This document shows positions 52,209 to 60,968 of a stretch of 64,000 nt of DNA, piece by piece. The translations under genes and the position numbers were made by a program. The notes below the pieces were generated by a model. That model ran no database searches and had not been told where the DNA came from. It saw only the letters and a program-made list of their open reading frames with translations. The stretch spans positions 31,476-95,475 of the forward strand of contig DATLKN010000058.1 of assembly GCA_035538335.1 (NCBI GenBank), written 5' to 3'. Position 1 is the first letter of the stretch; each line of letters begins with the position of its first letter. The DNA comes from AP-15 sp035538335. GTDB taxonomy: Bacteria; Pseudomonadota; Alphaproteobacteria; ATCC43930; CGMCC-115725.

Positions 52209-52763
52209 ATGCGAACCAGCCTGACCGACCCCCTGCGAATCGCCGTTGTTTCCGCGCCCGGAATCCCGGGCGCGATCGGTCTCACGCTATGCCCGGGCAA
52301 GAAAGATCAGGCTGGTGGCTGGAACCGCGACCTGGAAACAGACCTCACCGTCATCCGCGAATGGGGCGCCGAAATCGTTGTGACGCTCGTTGAGCACCAC
52401 GAGTTCCTACTTCTCGATGTGACGGATCTGGCTAATGTGGTCGCGCGCCACGGCATGGAATGGGTTCATCTGCCGATTCGGGATGTCTCGGTGCCAGGCG
52501 ATCGATTTGAGGCGCAGTGGCTCACCGCCGGCGCCGAATTGCGCAAGGTGATCCGTCGTGGTGGGTCGGTATTGGTGCATTGCCGCGGCGGGCTCGGCCG
52601 GGCCGGCATGATCGCGGCGCGACTGCTGGTCGAACTCGGCATGGAACCGGAGGCAGCGATCAAAGCGGTACGCAACGCTCGCAGCTTGCAAGCCATCGAG
52701 ACCCGCGAGCAGGAGGCGCATGTCCGAGGCTGCTGTCGGGTAAATGATCTGGAGGAGGCATGA
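52209..52763 (+). CDS. Dual-specificity protein phosphatase-like
   Basis: A 184-residue phosphatase of the DSP/CDKN3-like type. The Cys-loop VHCRGGLGRAGMIAARLL near residues 119-136 holds the nucleophilic Cys and the Arg. The general acid is probably the Asp in LPIRDVSVPG near 93. Such bacterial enzymes remove phosphate from Ser, Thr or Tyr; the substrate is unknown. Its stop overlaps the next start (ATGA). The neighbour is an ADP-ribosylglycohydrolase; this pair occurs together in other genomes, as far as I recall, which suggests linked signal-removal roles. Confidence 0.82.
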   Translation: MRTSLTDPLRIAVVSAPGIPGAIGLTLCPGKKDQAGGWNRDLETDLTVIREWGAEIVVTLVEHHEFLLLDVTDLANVVARHGMEWVHLPIRDVSVPGDRFEAQWLTAGAELRKVIRRGGSVLVHCRGGLGRAGMIAARLLVELGMEPEAAIKAVRNARSLQAIETREQEAHVRGCCRVNDLEEA

Positions 52764-53666
52764 TGCCCGACGACCCGATCGCCGACCGCGCACTCGGTTG
52801 CCTGCTCGGCCTCGCCGTCGGCGACGCCCTCGGCACTACGCTCGAATTTTCCAGACGCGATGCGCATCCGCCGCTTACGGACATGGTCGGCGGCGGCCCG
52901 TTTCGCCTTCAGCCGGGCGAATGGACCGACGACACGAGCATGGCGCTGTGCCTCGCCGACAGCTTGATCGCCCGCGGCGGGCTCGATCAGCGCGACCTGA
53001 TGGAGGGGTTCGTGCGCTGGTGGCGCGAGGGCCACAATTCGCATAACCAAAGGTGCTTCGACATCGGCATCACGACGCGACAGGCGTTGCATCGCTTCGT
53101 GCAGACAGGAGATCCCGTAGCCGGCTCGACCGATGCGAACACCGCCGGTAACGGCTCGATCATGCGGCTAGCGCCGGTCGCGTTACGCTGGGCCGATGAT
53201 CCGGAACAGGCGATCTGGGCAGCACGTGCCCAAAGCGTCACGACCCATGGCGCGCAGGCGGCAGTCGAGGGCTGCGCCCTGCTCGCCGAAATCCTCGCCG
53301 AGGCGATCACAACCGGCGATAAGCAGACCGTGCTGAGGTCGCGTTCGGCCAGCGAACCCACGATCGCCGCGGTGGCCAAAGGCTCCTGGCGCGGCAAGGA
53401 CCGCAACGACATAAGCTCGAAGCGGCTATGTCGCGCACACCCTGGAAGCCGCGCTATGGTGCGTCGACCGGGCCAGTGATTTTCCGGAAGCCGCTCTGGT
53501 CGCTGCCAATCTGGCTGATGATGCGGACACGGTGGCCGCGGTTACGGGCCAGATCGCTGGCGCACTCTGGGGCCGCAGCGCTATACCCGCCAATTGGCTC
53601 GACCGGCTCGCCTGGCGAGACGAGATTGAGCGGAAGGGTCACCAGTTATTAGCTGCCCGACCTTAG
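52760..53666 (+). pseudogene. ADP-ribosylglycohydrolase (DraG-like), frameshifted
   Basis: The first about 220 codons encode an ADP-ribosylglycohydrolase: GCLLGLAVGDALGTTLEF, the metal motif GEWTDDTSMALCLADSL and NTAGNGSIMRLAPVA. Near 53418-53425 the frame breaks. The family C-terminus continues one base later: SGYVAHTLEAALWCV, then the metal-binding NLADDADTVAAVTGQIAGALWG, ending at 53666. One extra A in TCGAAGCGGC would explain it. In the unshifted frame the protein stops at 53479 without the second metal site, so it should be inactive unless the base is a sequencing error. Confidence 0.82.
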
Positions 53667-54155
53667 CTCGTGGCGCTCACCATGCGTTCTACAGGTCGCT
53701 TCGATGACACGCAGGTAATCCTCCGGAAGGTGCCAATACGTGGCACCGGCAAGGAACAGGTTTCCGTAGTCAACGCTCGGCCCGCGCGGCGTGAAATTGG
53801 GCTGCGGTCGCGCCGTATACGTTAAGACGTTGAGAGGGTGAGCCGGATTTCGTTGGACGAGGACCACCACGTTGATGGCCTCATAGGCATTGCGCGCGGG
53901 GTCGCGCCGCGGGTCGAAGCCTTCGAAGGCATCAAGGGCGCACCGGTCGACGTCATCGATGCGGTACACGACTCCCCAGACGACTTCGCCTTCCGCGGAG
54001 GCGATTGAAGCCACGTCGCATTTCCGCCTTCTTGAATAGCGGGGGAAGACGAGCCGGTAATCCGATAAGCGCGCGATCGCGACGAACTGCGCCGACGGGC
54101 AACGCGACTGCATCTGGTCCCAGGCCATGTTCGAGCCATACGCAAAGTACAGCAT
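53649..54155 (-). CDS. Gamma-glutamylcyclotransferase (GGCT/AIG2-like)
   Basis: A 168-residue protein that begins MLYFAYGSNMAWDQMQSRCP, the family YGSN loop. The catalytic Glu position fits DAFEGFDPRRD near residue 83. It includes GVVYRIDDVDRCALDAFEG and YGNLFLAGATYW. Family members act on gamma-glutamyl-amines or peptides. The Met at 54155 is used since it starts the fold. It converges on the glycohydrolase gene and overlaps its end by 18 bp. No link to Dpd is evident. Confidence 0.85.
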   Translation of the reverse strand: MLYFAYGSNMAWDQMQSRCPSAQFVAIARLSDYRLVFPRYSRRRKCDVASIASAEGEVVWGVVYRIDDVDRCALDAFEGFDPRRDPARNAYEAINVVVLVQRNPAHPLNVLTYTARPQPNFTPRGPSVDYGNLFLAGATYWHLPEDYLRVIEATCRTHGERHELRSGS

Positions 54156-54402
54156 CCGATCCTTCCGCTCCGCGCCACCCTGGGCAGGTGAAACCAAGGT
54201 CGTTCCGGCATCACCACTCGTCCGGTCCGTTCAGGATGGCTCGCAGGAGCTAATCAAAGCAGTTGCGGTGCCCGACTCGAACCTATCGCGCTCGATAAGG
54301 GGGCACAATGCCGCTCTCCAGGTGCTGCGCCCTGTTGGGCTCCGCGTTGTTGATCCTCCACGCTTTTTTCTAGTTTACCGCCGCGAGGCTGGAAGGAAGC
54401 CG

Positions 54403-56559
54403 TCACTGTTCACGTGTCCGGCTATCATCTCGCTCTCGCTCTTGCCCGCGTTCGAGATTTTCAATCAGCTCGCGCATGTAATCGTCGCCGCGGTATTTGA
54501 GGTTCGCCCAGTGCGAAGGTGTGAGGTGCGCAATATCGGATGAGCTCAGGCTCTCGCCGCGCTCTATGCACTCGCGGATGTCCTCCATCGCGGCGAGGGC
54601 GCGGCGTTGCTGGCGTATCTCCATATCGCCCTTGGTCAGCGGCGGCGCTCGGTCGCCAGCCAATCGCAGAAGGAATTCTGCAAATCCGCTCACCGAGCTG
54701 ACCGCGCCCGTTGCCGTGTCCGTGACCGTAAGCGCTGCGCGCTTGGTGTCTTGGGCTGCTTGCTGGCGTTCTCGGTGGCTTTCCTTGGCCTCGTCGATCA
54801 CTTCCCGCGCGGCGCTGCGGTCGTCCTTCCACTGCTGTTTCCTGTCCCGATGCGCCTCGTCGCGCTGCGCCTTCCGTTCCTGCTCGGCGGTCGCAAAATA
54901 TTCTTGCGCCGCCGATAGCGTCGGTGTCCGGTCGGCTCCGCCTGTCGCCGCGCGTTCGAGCCTGTCGAGTTCGACATAGCGCGGGTTGAGCCTGTGAACG
55001 TCGCCATAGCGCGTGACCGCGACAAGCTCGCCCTCCTTGAAGGCGGCATGGCGCAACCGCGCCCCGTCCTCGCCAGCGTCCCGCACCGCGTCAAATTCCC
55101 GCTGATAGTCGCGCTCGACCCGCTCCTTCCCGGGCGTGTCGACCCGCGCCAGCGTGATGCCCTCGGCATGGAGTCCGGCGGCAACCGACGCGCCGCTACG
55201 ATCCGACACCTCGTGGATGCGGAATAGGGTCTCCTCCATGCGTGTTGCCGGGCGGTCGTGCCACGGCTCGCGCTGTTTCGCCTGCTCGGCCTGGGCAAGC
55301 TGCGCCGTCTTCGCCTCGTCGATGCTTGGAAGGTTGGCGCGGTCTATCGTTGCGGTGAATGTCTCGACCGCGGCGCGCCCGGCTCCGGTCGTCTTGGCGT
55401 CAAGGCGGTAAACCCCGCCGCGGTCGTTTACGACGACGATCTCGCCGTCGCGGTATTTCGGGGCAAAGTTGCCGACTTCGGCGGCGAAGGCGTGGGCGCG
55501 CTCGCTGGCGCGGGCTTCGTCGGGCGTCACGCGGGCGAGGATGTAGCCTTCGTCCTTGAGCGCCGCGGCGAAAGCCGCGCCGGTCGGACTCTGGCTCCAT
55601 GACAAGCGAATATCGGCGATGGTCGGGTTGACTCGTTTTTCCGGACGCTCCTGCGCTTTATCTGGCTCCGGCTGCGGCGCCTCCCGCGCTCCGCCGCCGT
55701 CTCCTGCGCGCCCTTCCCATGCCGTCCGGGCGGCTTCGATGGTCGGATATTTCTCGCGCTGGGTGGTTCGCGCCTCGTCCACGGTCGGCAAGCTGGCGGT
55801 GTCGATACCGGCAAGCCGTTCGCGCACGTCCTTAACCTTCGCGCCGTCGATACGCCGCGCCAGGCTGTGCGCGTCGCCGGCCTGGTCAACGATGCAGAAA
55901 GTGCGGCGATCGCCTTGGGCGAGGATATAGCCGCGTTCCTCAATGGCGGCGGCAAACGCCTTGCCGCTATCGGTCTTGCGCCACAGATCGGTCAATTCCA
56001 CCGTGACCTGTTTCGGGTCTATGCCGCTCCGCTCGGCGGCGCGTTTTTCCGAAAGCTCCTCCCGTCGGTCGGGTCGGCCGTCGGGGTTTCTCTCGCCGTG
56101 CAGGGATGCGGAGCGCTGCAGGTCGAATTTCAATTCGAGCGTTCTGGCGACCCGTTCGTGGGCGTAGTAGTTGCCGCCGATGTCCCGGACGCGCAGCGTT
56201 TCAACGTAGACGCGGTTCCATACGACGTACCGGTGAACGCGTCCGTTCTTTTCGTGTTCGACAACGACGCGCTGGTGTCCGGCGAGCCCCAGATGGTTCT
56301 CCAGGGTGTCGATCGCCTCCCACCATTGCGCCTCGGTTAAATGCTCGTCGTCGCGCGGGTTGATATTGGCCTGATACATGAAATTACCGCCGCACCGGCT
56401 CTGGGCGGCGATCGCTTCCATCTCGCGTAACGAGCCGGGCAGGTTCGTCGCCAGCAAGCCGGAAATTTCCATGACCTCGGCGCGGTCGTTGGTGTCGACG
56501 CGTTGCAGGTGCTTGCTCCAGAACCCGGTATTCCCGGCTGCGCCGCCGTTGATAATCAT
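54403..56559 (-). CDS. Relaxase (mobilisation nuclease)
   Basis: A 718-residue relaxase of mobilisable elements. The N-terminal 160 residues hold the nuclease part: MIINGGAAGNTGFWSKHLQ, SRCGGNFMYQANINPR and the histidine region VVVEHEKNGRVHRYVVWNRV near 98-117. The rest contains three similar modules of about 130 residues, each with a pattern like GYILAQGDRRTF / GEVVAV...RGGVYRL, and a helical, charged C-terminus. It would nick at oriT and pilot the strand. Start overlaps the mobC stop (ATGA). No type IV secretion genes are present, so transfer needs a helper. Confidence 0.85.
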   Translation of the reverse strand: MIINGGAAGNTGFWSKHLQRVDTNDRAEVMEISGLLATNLPGSLREMEAIAAQSRCGGNFMYQANINPRDDEHLTEAQWWEAIDTLENHLGLAGHQRVVVEHEKNGRVHRYVVWNRVYVETLRVRDIGGNYYAHERVARTLELKFDLQRSASLHGERNPDGRPDRREELSEKRAAERSGIDPKQVTVELTDLWRKTDSGKAFAAAIEERGYILAQGDRRTFCIVDQAGDAHSLARRIDGAKVKDVRERLAGIDTASLPTVDEARTTQREKYPTIEAARTAWEGRAGDGGGAREAPQPEPDKAQERPEKRVNPTIADIRLSWSQSPTGAAFAAALKDEGYILARVTPDEARASERAHAFAAEVGNFAPKYRDGEIVVVNDRGGVYRLDAKTTGAGRAAVETFTATIDRANLPSIDEAKTAQLAQAEQAKQREPWHDRPATRMEETLFRIHEVSDRSGASVAAGLHAEGITLARVDTPGKERVERDYQREFDAVRDAGEDGARLRHAAFKEGELVAVTRYGDVHRLNPRYVELDRLERAATGGADRTPTLSAAQEYFATAEQERKAQRDEAHRDRKQQWKDDRSAAREVIDEAKESHRERQQAAQDTKRAALTVTDTATGAVSSVSGFAEFLLRLAGDRAPPLTKGDMEIRQQRRALAAMEDIRECIERGESLSSSDIAHLTPSHWANLKYRGDDYMRELIENLERGQERERDDSRTREQ

Positions 56560-56975
56560 GGCTTCCGCCCCAGGGCCTTCAGAAACTCGGGCAGCAATTC
56601 CCGCAAGGCGGCGATCGTCAGCATGGCCTCAACCCGCTCGGCGCGGTCGAGATTGGCGGCGCGGGCGAGCTGGTTGAGGTTGCTCCCCACCTTGCCGAGC
56701 TGCCCTAACGCCTTCGCCAGCAACTCGCGCTCGATCGGGGCGCGACGGGTGCTGCGCGTCTTCGGAGGCGTTCCGAGGCTCTGGACACGCTGAAAGCTGG
56801 CGCGGGTCAGTCCGGCGCGACTGGCCGCTTCCTCGAGCTGGGCGAACTCGGCGGGGCTGTAGCGCGTCGTCACGGGCACGGATTTTTGCCGTGTCTCGGT
56901 GCCGCGCCGTGGCTTACTCTTCGGCTTGGATGCGGCCTCGTCCTGCACGCGCTTTCCCTTTCTGAGCGGGGTCAA
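56556..56975 (-). CDS. mobC: MobC-like relaxosome accessory protein
   Basis: A 139-residue protein. The basic N-terminus precedes a ribbon-helix-helix-like part (PVTTRYSPAEFAQLEEAASRAGLTRASF, residues about 34-61) and the MobC signature LGQLGKVGSNLNQLARAANLD near 92-112. MobC helps open DNA at oriT for the relaxase, with which it is coupled by ATGA. The likely oriT lies just upstream at 56977-57095. Confidence 0.87.
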   Translation of the reverse strand: MTPLRKGKRVQDEAASKPKSKPRRGTETRQKSVPVTTRYSPAEFAQLEEAASRAGLTRASFQRVQSLGTPPKTRSTRRAPIERELLAKALGQLGKVGSNLNQLARAANLDRAERVEAMLTIAALRELLPEFLKALGRKP

Positions 56976-56976
56976 C

Positions 56977-57095
56977 GGGGGTGCAGCCCCCTTGCAAGAG
57001 AGGAGGGAATTCGGGCGTCCGCAGCGAGGCCGGAGGTCCTCGCGGAGGGCGCGCGGATTTCCTCCGCTGCCTTGCCACTCTCACTATCCTACCCG
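56977..57095. other. Putative oriT with RP4-like nic site
   Basis: The gap between mobC and the divergent membrane-protein gene holds the hairpin GGGGG-TGCAG-CCCCC (56977-56991), GC-rich inverted repeats, and at 57085-57095 the sequence TATCCTACCCG. The RP4 (IncP) nic region reads TATCCTGCCCG, so ten of eleven bases agree. Position next to mobC and relaxase supports this as origin of transfer. The exact nick is inferred from RP4. Confidence 0.6.
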
Positions 57096-57177
57096 CGTTT
57101 CCCCTGATTGCGCGATTTGTTCGCGTATCCTTAACCGGAAGAGAATAGACTGAGAGATGGTTTCGGGGGAGTTAACG

Positions 57178-57936
57178 ATGCCCGATGACGCGAAAAACCC
57201 TGAGCGGAATATTCGGCCTCAGAAACCTTCGTGGGTGTTGGATCCATCCCTTCTCACGCCATCGCCTCCGGTTCAGCCGCCCTGGCAGTCGCCACACGGC
57301 CCGCCGCCGCCATACGATGACCCGACCTATGAAACTCTCCCCGTGGCCTGGGTCAATACACCCGCGGTAATTTGGCTACGCTACCCCTCGCCGTCTCGCA
57401 CAGCCGTTTTTGTCGCGGCGTGGCTTATCGTCGCTTCGGCGCTGGCCGTGATTGCCTTCGGTTTGCCCCATGTGCCGCGCGGGGGTTGGCTGGTCGTGTC
57501 TTTGGCTCACGCGCACGATGCCGGTCGGCTCATCGCCTTCGCTGGCTTGGGGATGCTCGTTCTGTTCGGCTTGGCCTGGCTAGCGAGGGAGATATGCAGT
57601 CGCCACAGCGCGGAAGCTATTGGGATCTTCCTGACCTGCGCCGGAGTTGCCGGCGCCTTGGTGATGCTCGGCGCGGCTGTCCTCTCGATTGACATTGCCG
57701 GCTGGGTGGGCACGATTTTGCTTTTCGGTTCGGCGGCCCTGTTCTTCGGCGGGCTGCACGTTATCCGCCAAAATCCACCTGCCCCGCCGCCTCAGCCCGC
57801 GGCCCAACATCGTGGCCGCGACTATGACCGCAAGGAAGTGACAGTCCACGGCGACGCGCGATCGGCCGACGATTGGGAAATTGACCAGGCCTTGCGCACC
57901 AAGTCGGGCGGCTTTGACCCCATGTTCAAGGATTAG
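57178..57936 (+). CDS. Membrane protein of mobilisation module (hypothetical)
   Basis: A 252-residue protein with a Pro-rich, soluble N-terminal 70 residues and four to five hydrophobic segments (about 75-205), then a charged tail (DRKEVTVHGDARSADDWEIDQAL). The ATG at 57178 has a GGGGAG site; another in-frame ATG lies at 57157. It sits 4 bp before the coupling-protein gene. That coupling protein lacks the usual membrane anchor, so this protein may provide it, which is inference. No family recognised. Confidence 0.7.
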   Translation: MPDDAKNPERNIRPQKPSWVLDPSLLTPSPPVQPPWQSPHGPPPPYDDPTYETLPVAWVNTPAVIWLRYPSPSRTAVFVAAWLIVASALAVIAFGLPHVPRGGWLVVSLAHAHDAGRLIAFAGLGMLVLFGLAWLAREICSRHSAEAIGIFLTCAGVAGALVMLGAAVLSIDIAGWVGTILLFGSAALFFGGLHVIRQNPPAPPPQPAAQHRGRDYDRKEVTVHGDARSADDWEIDQALRTKSGGFDPMFKD

Positions 57937-57940
57937 GCTT

Positions 57941-59512
57941 GTGTCCTTTCGCGTCCTCGGCAGCCCCTCTCCCGAAGCGATCGAGCTCGGTCGCCTCGTT
58001 CATCCGCGCGACGGTATCTCGAACAAAATTCGCTATGACGAGGACAGGCACGTCTTGATATTCGGGGCGAACGGCTCCGGCAAGGGAACGCGAATCCTGC
58101 TCCCTAACCTGCTCGACATGCGCGGGGCGAGGTCGCTGGTCGTCGTTGACCCCAAAGGCGAGCTGGCGGCTGTCTCCGCTCCCTTCCGTCGCAGTGTCGG
58201 GCGGGTTGTTATGCTCAATCCCTTCGGCGTCCTGACCGACAGGCAGGGCTTTGAGGATATGGAAAGCGTCGGGTTTAATCCCCTCGCCGCGCTAGACCCG
58301 TCCTCGCGGGATTTCAACGTGCAAGCCTCGCTTCTGGCCGAGGCGATGATTACCATCGAGAGCAAGCAACCGCATTGGGACGAGTCCGCCCGCGCGCTCG
58401 TCGCCGCGCTCATCATGTATGTGGTCATCGGAGCCCGAGGGCGTGGGCGCGTTCCTACCCTGTCGCAGGTGCGCGAGTTGCTTTGTCTGCCGAGCGACCG
58501 CCCGCACAAGGGCAATGATTTTGAGGGTGCCGGCATTCCCAAACTGGCGCGGGAAATGGGGCGCTCGCCGATCGCGGGGCTTCGCAACAAGGCGTCTCAA
58601 TTCACCGAATGGAACGATGAAATCCAGTCGATCGTGTCCTCGGCGAAGCGACATACCGAATGCTTCGACGACCCTGAAATCGCCGACGATCTGGCGAAGG
58701 ACGGATTCGATTTCCGCGACCTCAAGCGGGAGCCTACGACGGTTTATCTCATTCTCCCGCCAGAGATGATGCAACGGCATGGCAAATGGCTGCGGCTCCT
58801 GCTGACGGCTTCTCTGCAAGCTTCGATGCGTCCGCGCGAAGAAGGCGAGCCGCGCATCCTGTTCATGCTCGATGAGTTCGCCGCCCTCGGCCACCTCGAG
58901 CTTATAGAAACCAATTGGGCTTTGGTGCGCGGCTACGGGATTCAGATGATGCCCGTGCTGCAGGATATGAGCCAGCTCAAGAGCCTGTACAAAGAGCGAT
59001 GGGAAACCTTCATCGGCAACGCGGGCGTGGTCGCCTCCTTCGCGCCGAATGATACGACAACGGCGAAATGGCTTGAGACGCGGCTTGGCGACACAACGCG
59101 CATGATGCAAACGCACAGCAATTCATCGAGCGAGAACAGAGGGAGCAGTACGGGCGCGTCGAGTGGCATGAGCGGCGTCAATGCCAGCTCAAACGAAAGC
59201 ATGGGCGCGAGCACGGGCACGTCGTGGAGCAACAGTTCAAATACAAGCCCTGTGAAGGTGCCCTTGATGACCGCGCAGCAGCTGCACGGGCTGCAAGCGG
59301 GTTACATGGTTGTCTTGATGGCCGGTCTGTCGAACGCAGCTCCGGTTTATGCGCCGGCTTATTACCGCATCGAGCAACGGCGCGACCGTGCGCGGGTCAA
59401 TCCTTACTATTCGCCGGTGCCGCGCCGCCTGATGCCGCCCGCTTCGGCGGGCGCATCCGGCGGCGGGCGCCGACCGGCGTTCCTCGACGCGCCTTCGGCC
59501 GGAAAAAGCTGA
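57941..59512 (+). CDS. TraG/VirD4-type coupling protein
   Basis: A 523-residue P-loop ATPase, GTG start. Walker A LIFGANGSGKGTRILLPNL is near residues 38-56 and Walker B RILFMLDEFAALGHLELIE near 304-322, typical of VirD4/TraG proteins that bring the relaxosome to the secretion channel. The N-terminal membrane anchor of classical VirD4 is absent. A Ser/Asn/Gly-rich low-complexity stretch (about 392-440) precedes the C-terminal VPLMTAQQL part. It belongs with the membrane protein upstream. Confidence 0.88.
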   Translation: MSFRVLGSPSPEAIELGRLVHPRDGISNKIRYDEDRHVLIFGANGSGKGTRILLPNLLDMRGARSLVVVDPKGELAAVSAPFRRSVGRVVMLNPFGVLTDRQGFEDMESVGFNPLAALDPSSRDFNVQASLLAEAMITIESKQPHWDESARALVAALIMYVVIGARGRGRVPTLSQVRELLCLPSDRPHKGNDFEGAGIPKLAREMGRSPIAGLRNKASQFTEWNDEIQSIVSSAKRHTECFDDPEIADDLAKDGFDFRDLKREPTTVYLILPPEMMQRHGKWLRLLLTASLQASMRPREEGEPRILFMLDEFAALGHLELIETNWALVRGYGIQMMPVLQDMSQLKSLYKERWETFIGNAGVVASFAPNDTTTAKWLETRLGDTTRMMQTHSNSSSENRGSSTGASSGMSGVNASSNESMGASTGTSWSNSSNTSPVKVPLMTAQQLHGLQAGYMVVLMAGLSNAAPVYAPAYYRIEQRRDRARVNPYYSPVPRRLMPPASAGASGGGRRPAFLDAPSAGKS

Positions 59513-59584
59513 AACCCCAGCCGGACGGCTCCGGCGGGGTGGGCGGGCCCGGCGCAGCCGGACGCGCCATGATTCCCTCCCGAT

Positions 59585-59941
59585 TCATTCCGTCACCGTG
59601 ACGCCGATGGCGCTCAGCATCGCGGCGAGGCTGGCGCATTCCTCGGCGAAGACTTGGTCGAGGTAGGCCTCGTCCGAGTCGCTCTCGATCCCGAACAGGC
59701 CGGGGCTGGTCACGGTCTGCGTGACGAAGTGGCCGCCGAGCGGGATAAGCACATTCGCGGATGCCTGGATACCAATCAGGTGCCAGCACCCTTCGCGGAA
59801 GGCGACGAGGCGTTCGCGACCGGCATCGTCATCGAGCCATGACGTGTCGGGGTATTCGTCGATCCGTTCGATGCGGCGGAAGTTGCGGCGCGCGACGGTG
59901 AGCGGCGTGCCGGTGTCGAGGCAGCGGAATTGCGTTGTCAT
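59585..59941 (-). CDS. Conserved hypothetical protein of conjugative elements
   Basis: A 118-residue acidic protein beginning MTTQFRCLDTGTPLTVARRNFRRIE. It is found, as far as I recall, beside DUF736 proteins in alphaproteobacterial plasmids and islands. No catalytic motif or membrane segment is visible. A GAAAGGAGAAACG site precedes the ATG. Function unknown. Confidence 0.7.
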   Translation of the reverse strand: MTTQFRCLDTGTPLTVARRNFRRIERIDEYPDTSWLDDDAGRERLVAFREGCWHLIGIQASANVLIPLGGHFVTQTVTSPGLFGIESDSDEAYLDQVFAEECASLAAMLSAIGVTVTE

Positions 59942-60009
59942 TGTCGTTTCTCCTTTCCTTGCGAAACGGGAAGCGGCCTCGGCTTGAAGACCGAGGCCGC
60001 GTCGGCCCG

Positions 60010-60303
60010 TTATTGGCGGGTCCAGACCAGGGCGTGACCCTTATCCATCTCGACCAGGCGGGCGAGGATCGGCTTCATGAAGCTGGGATCATCCAGCTTG
60101 ACCGAGAGGTACGCTTTGCCGTCCTTGCTGGTCGCTGACCACGCTGCTCCTATTTCCGCTGCGCCCCCGTAGACCCGGAAGTCCGGGGCTTTCTCGCTGG
60201 TCTTATCGATCGGGGAGATCGTGACCTTGGACTTGTCGGTGAGGGTCGTGAGCGAGCCCACGAAAGACCCGTCCTGCTTGGTGAAAGTTCCGATGGTAGC
60301 CAT
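60010..60303 (-). CDS. DUF736 family protein
   Basis: A 97-residue protein with the family opening MATIGTFTKQDGSFVGSLTTL and the block PDFRVYGGAAEIGAAWSATSKDGKAYLSVKLDDPSF. DUF736 proteins mark conjugative plasmids and islands of alphaproteobacteria; their function is unknown. A good AAGGAGAACC site precedes the start. About 290 bp upstream (60304-60591) show no gene and probably carry its promoter. Confidence 0.88.
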   Translation of the reverse strand: MATIGTFTKQDGSFVGSLTTLTDKSKVTISPIDKTSEKAPDFRVYGGAAEIGAAWSATSKDGKAYLSVKLDDPSFMKPILARLVEMDKGHALVWTRQ

Positions 60304-60591
60304 GTTGGTTCTCCTTTGTTTGTCTGACCGCTTGATTGCTGCCCGACAGCGAACCGTAAAAACGGGGTGCCTTGGCGGCAGAAGGGCGAGACGCGGAGGG
60401 GTATCACCCGGCTTGGCAGGGAGCTCTTGCTCCCGAAAGCTGGGGACACCGCGGCGAGGGCGAAGCCCTTGCCCTGGCGACGCGGAAGTCCGTTTTAGGT
60501 TTCGCGCATGGCGGGCTGTAATCGTGATAAGGCGGTCAGACTTGGGAGAAACGACAAGGCGTCTATCGAGGAAGGCCAAGCGGGATGGTGA

Positions 60592-60897
60592 ATGAGCAAG
60601 ACCCACCCCCGGCAAGTCTTGAGACCAAGGTCAACCCCGGCACCTCAACAGCGAAAGATCCGGTTCAATTCGGGGATGTGCGGGGCAAAGCCGAAATCGG
60701 ATAGCACAGACGAACAGGGCAAAGTTGCTCGCTCGGACATCGATGGGAACGACGCGAGCCGTCGATTCATCGCCGCCATCGAGATCTGTCACGCCTTGTC
60801 GGACGCTGCCACAGACGACGCGGCTACGAGCTTCATAGCCGGAGCCGCACTATTTCCGGCCGAAAGCGGCATTCTTGGAGATCTGCAAGCTTGTTAG
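60592..60897 (+). CDS. Hypothetical protein, uncertain
   Basis: A 101-residue frame without recognised family, Ser/Ala/Asp-rich (DIDGNDASRRFIAAIEICHALSDAATDDAATSFIAG). It has no strong ribosome site but the amino-acid make-up is natural, and no better frame overlaps it on either strand. Confidence 0.35.
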   Translation: MSKTHPRQVLRPRSTPAPQQRKIRFNSGMCGAKPKSDSTDEQGKVARSDIDGNDASRRFIAAIEICHALSDAATDDAATSFIAGAALFPAESGILGDLQAC

Positions 60898-60968
60898 GGC
60901 CCCCCGGACTTGGCCCGGGGAGCAACAGCTGAGGACACCCAACACAAGTTCTGGTGGCGACGAAGGAG

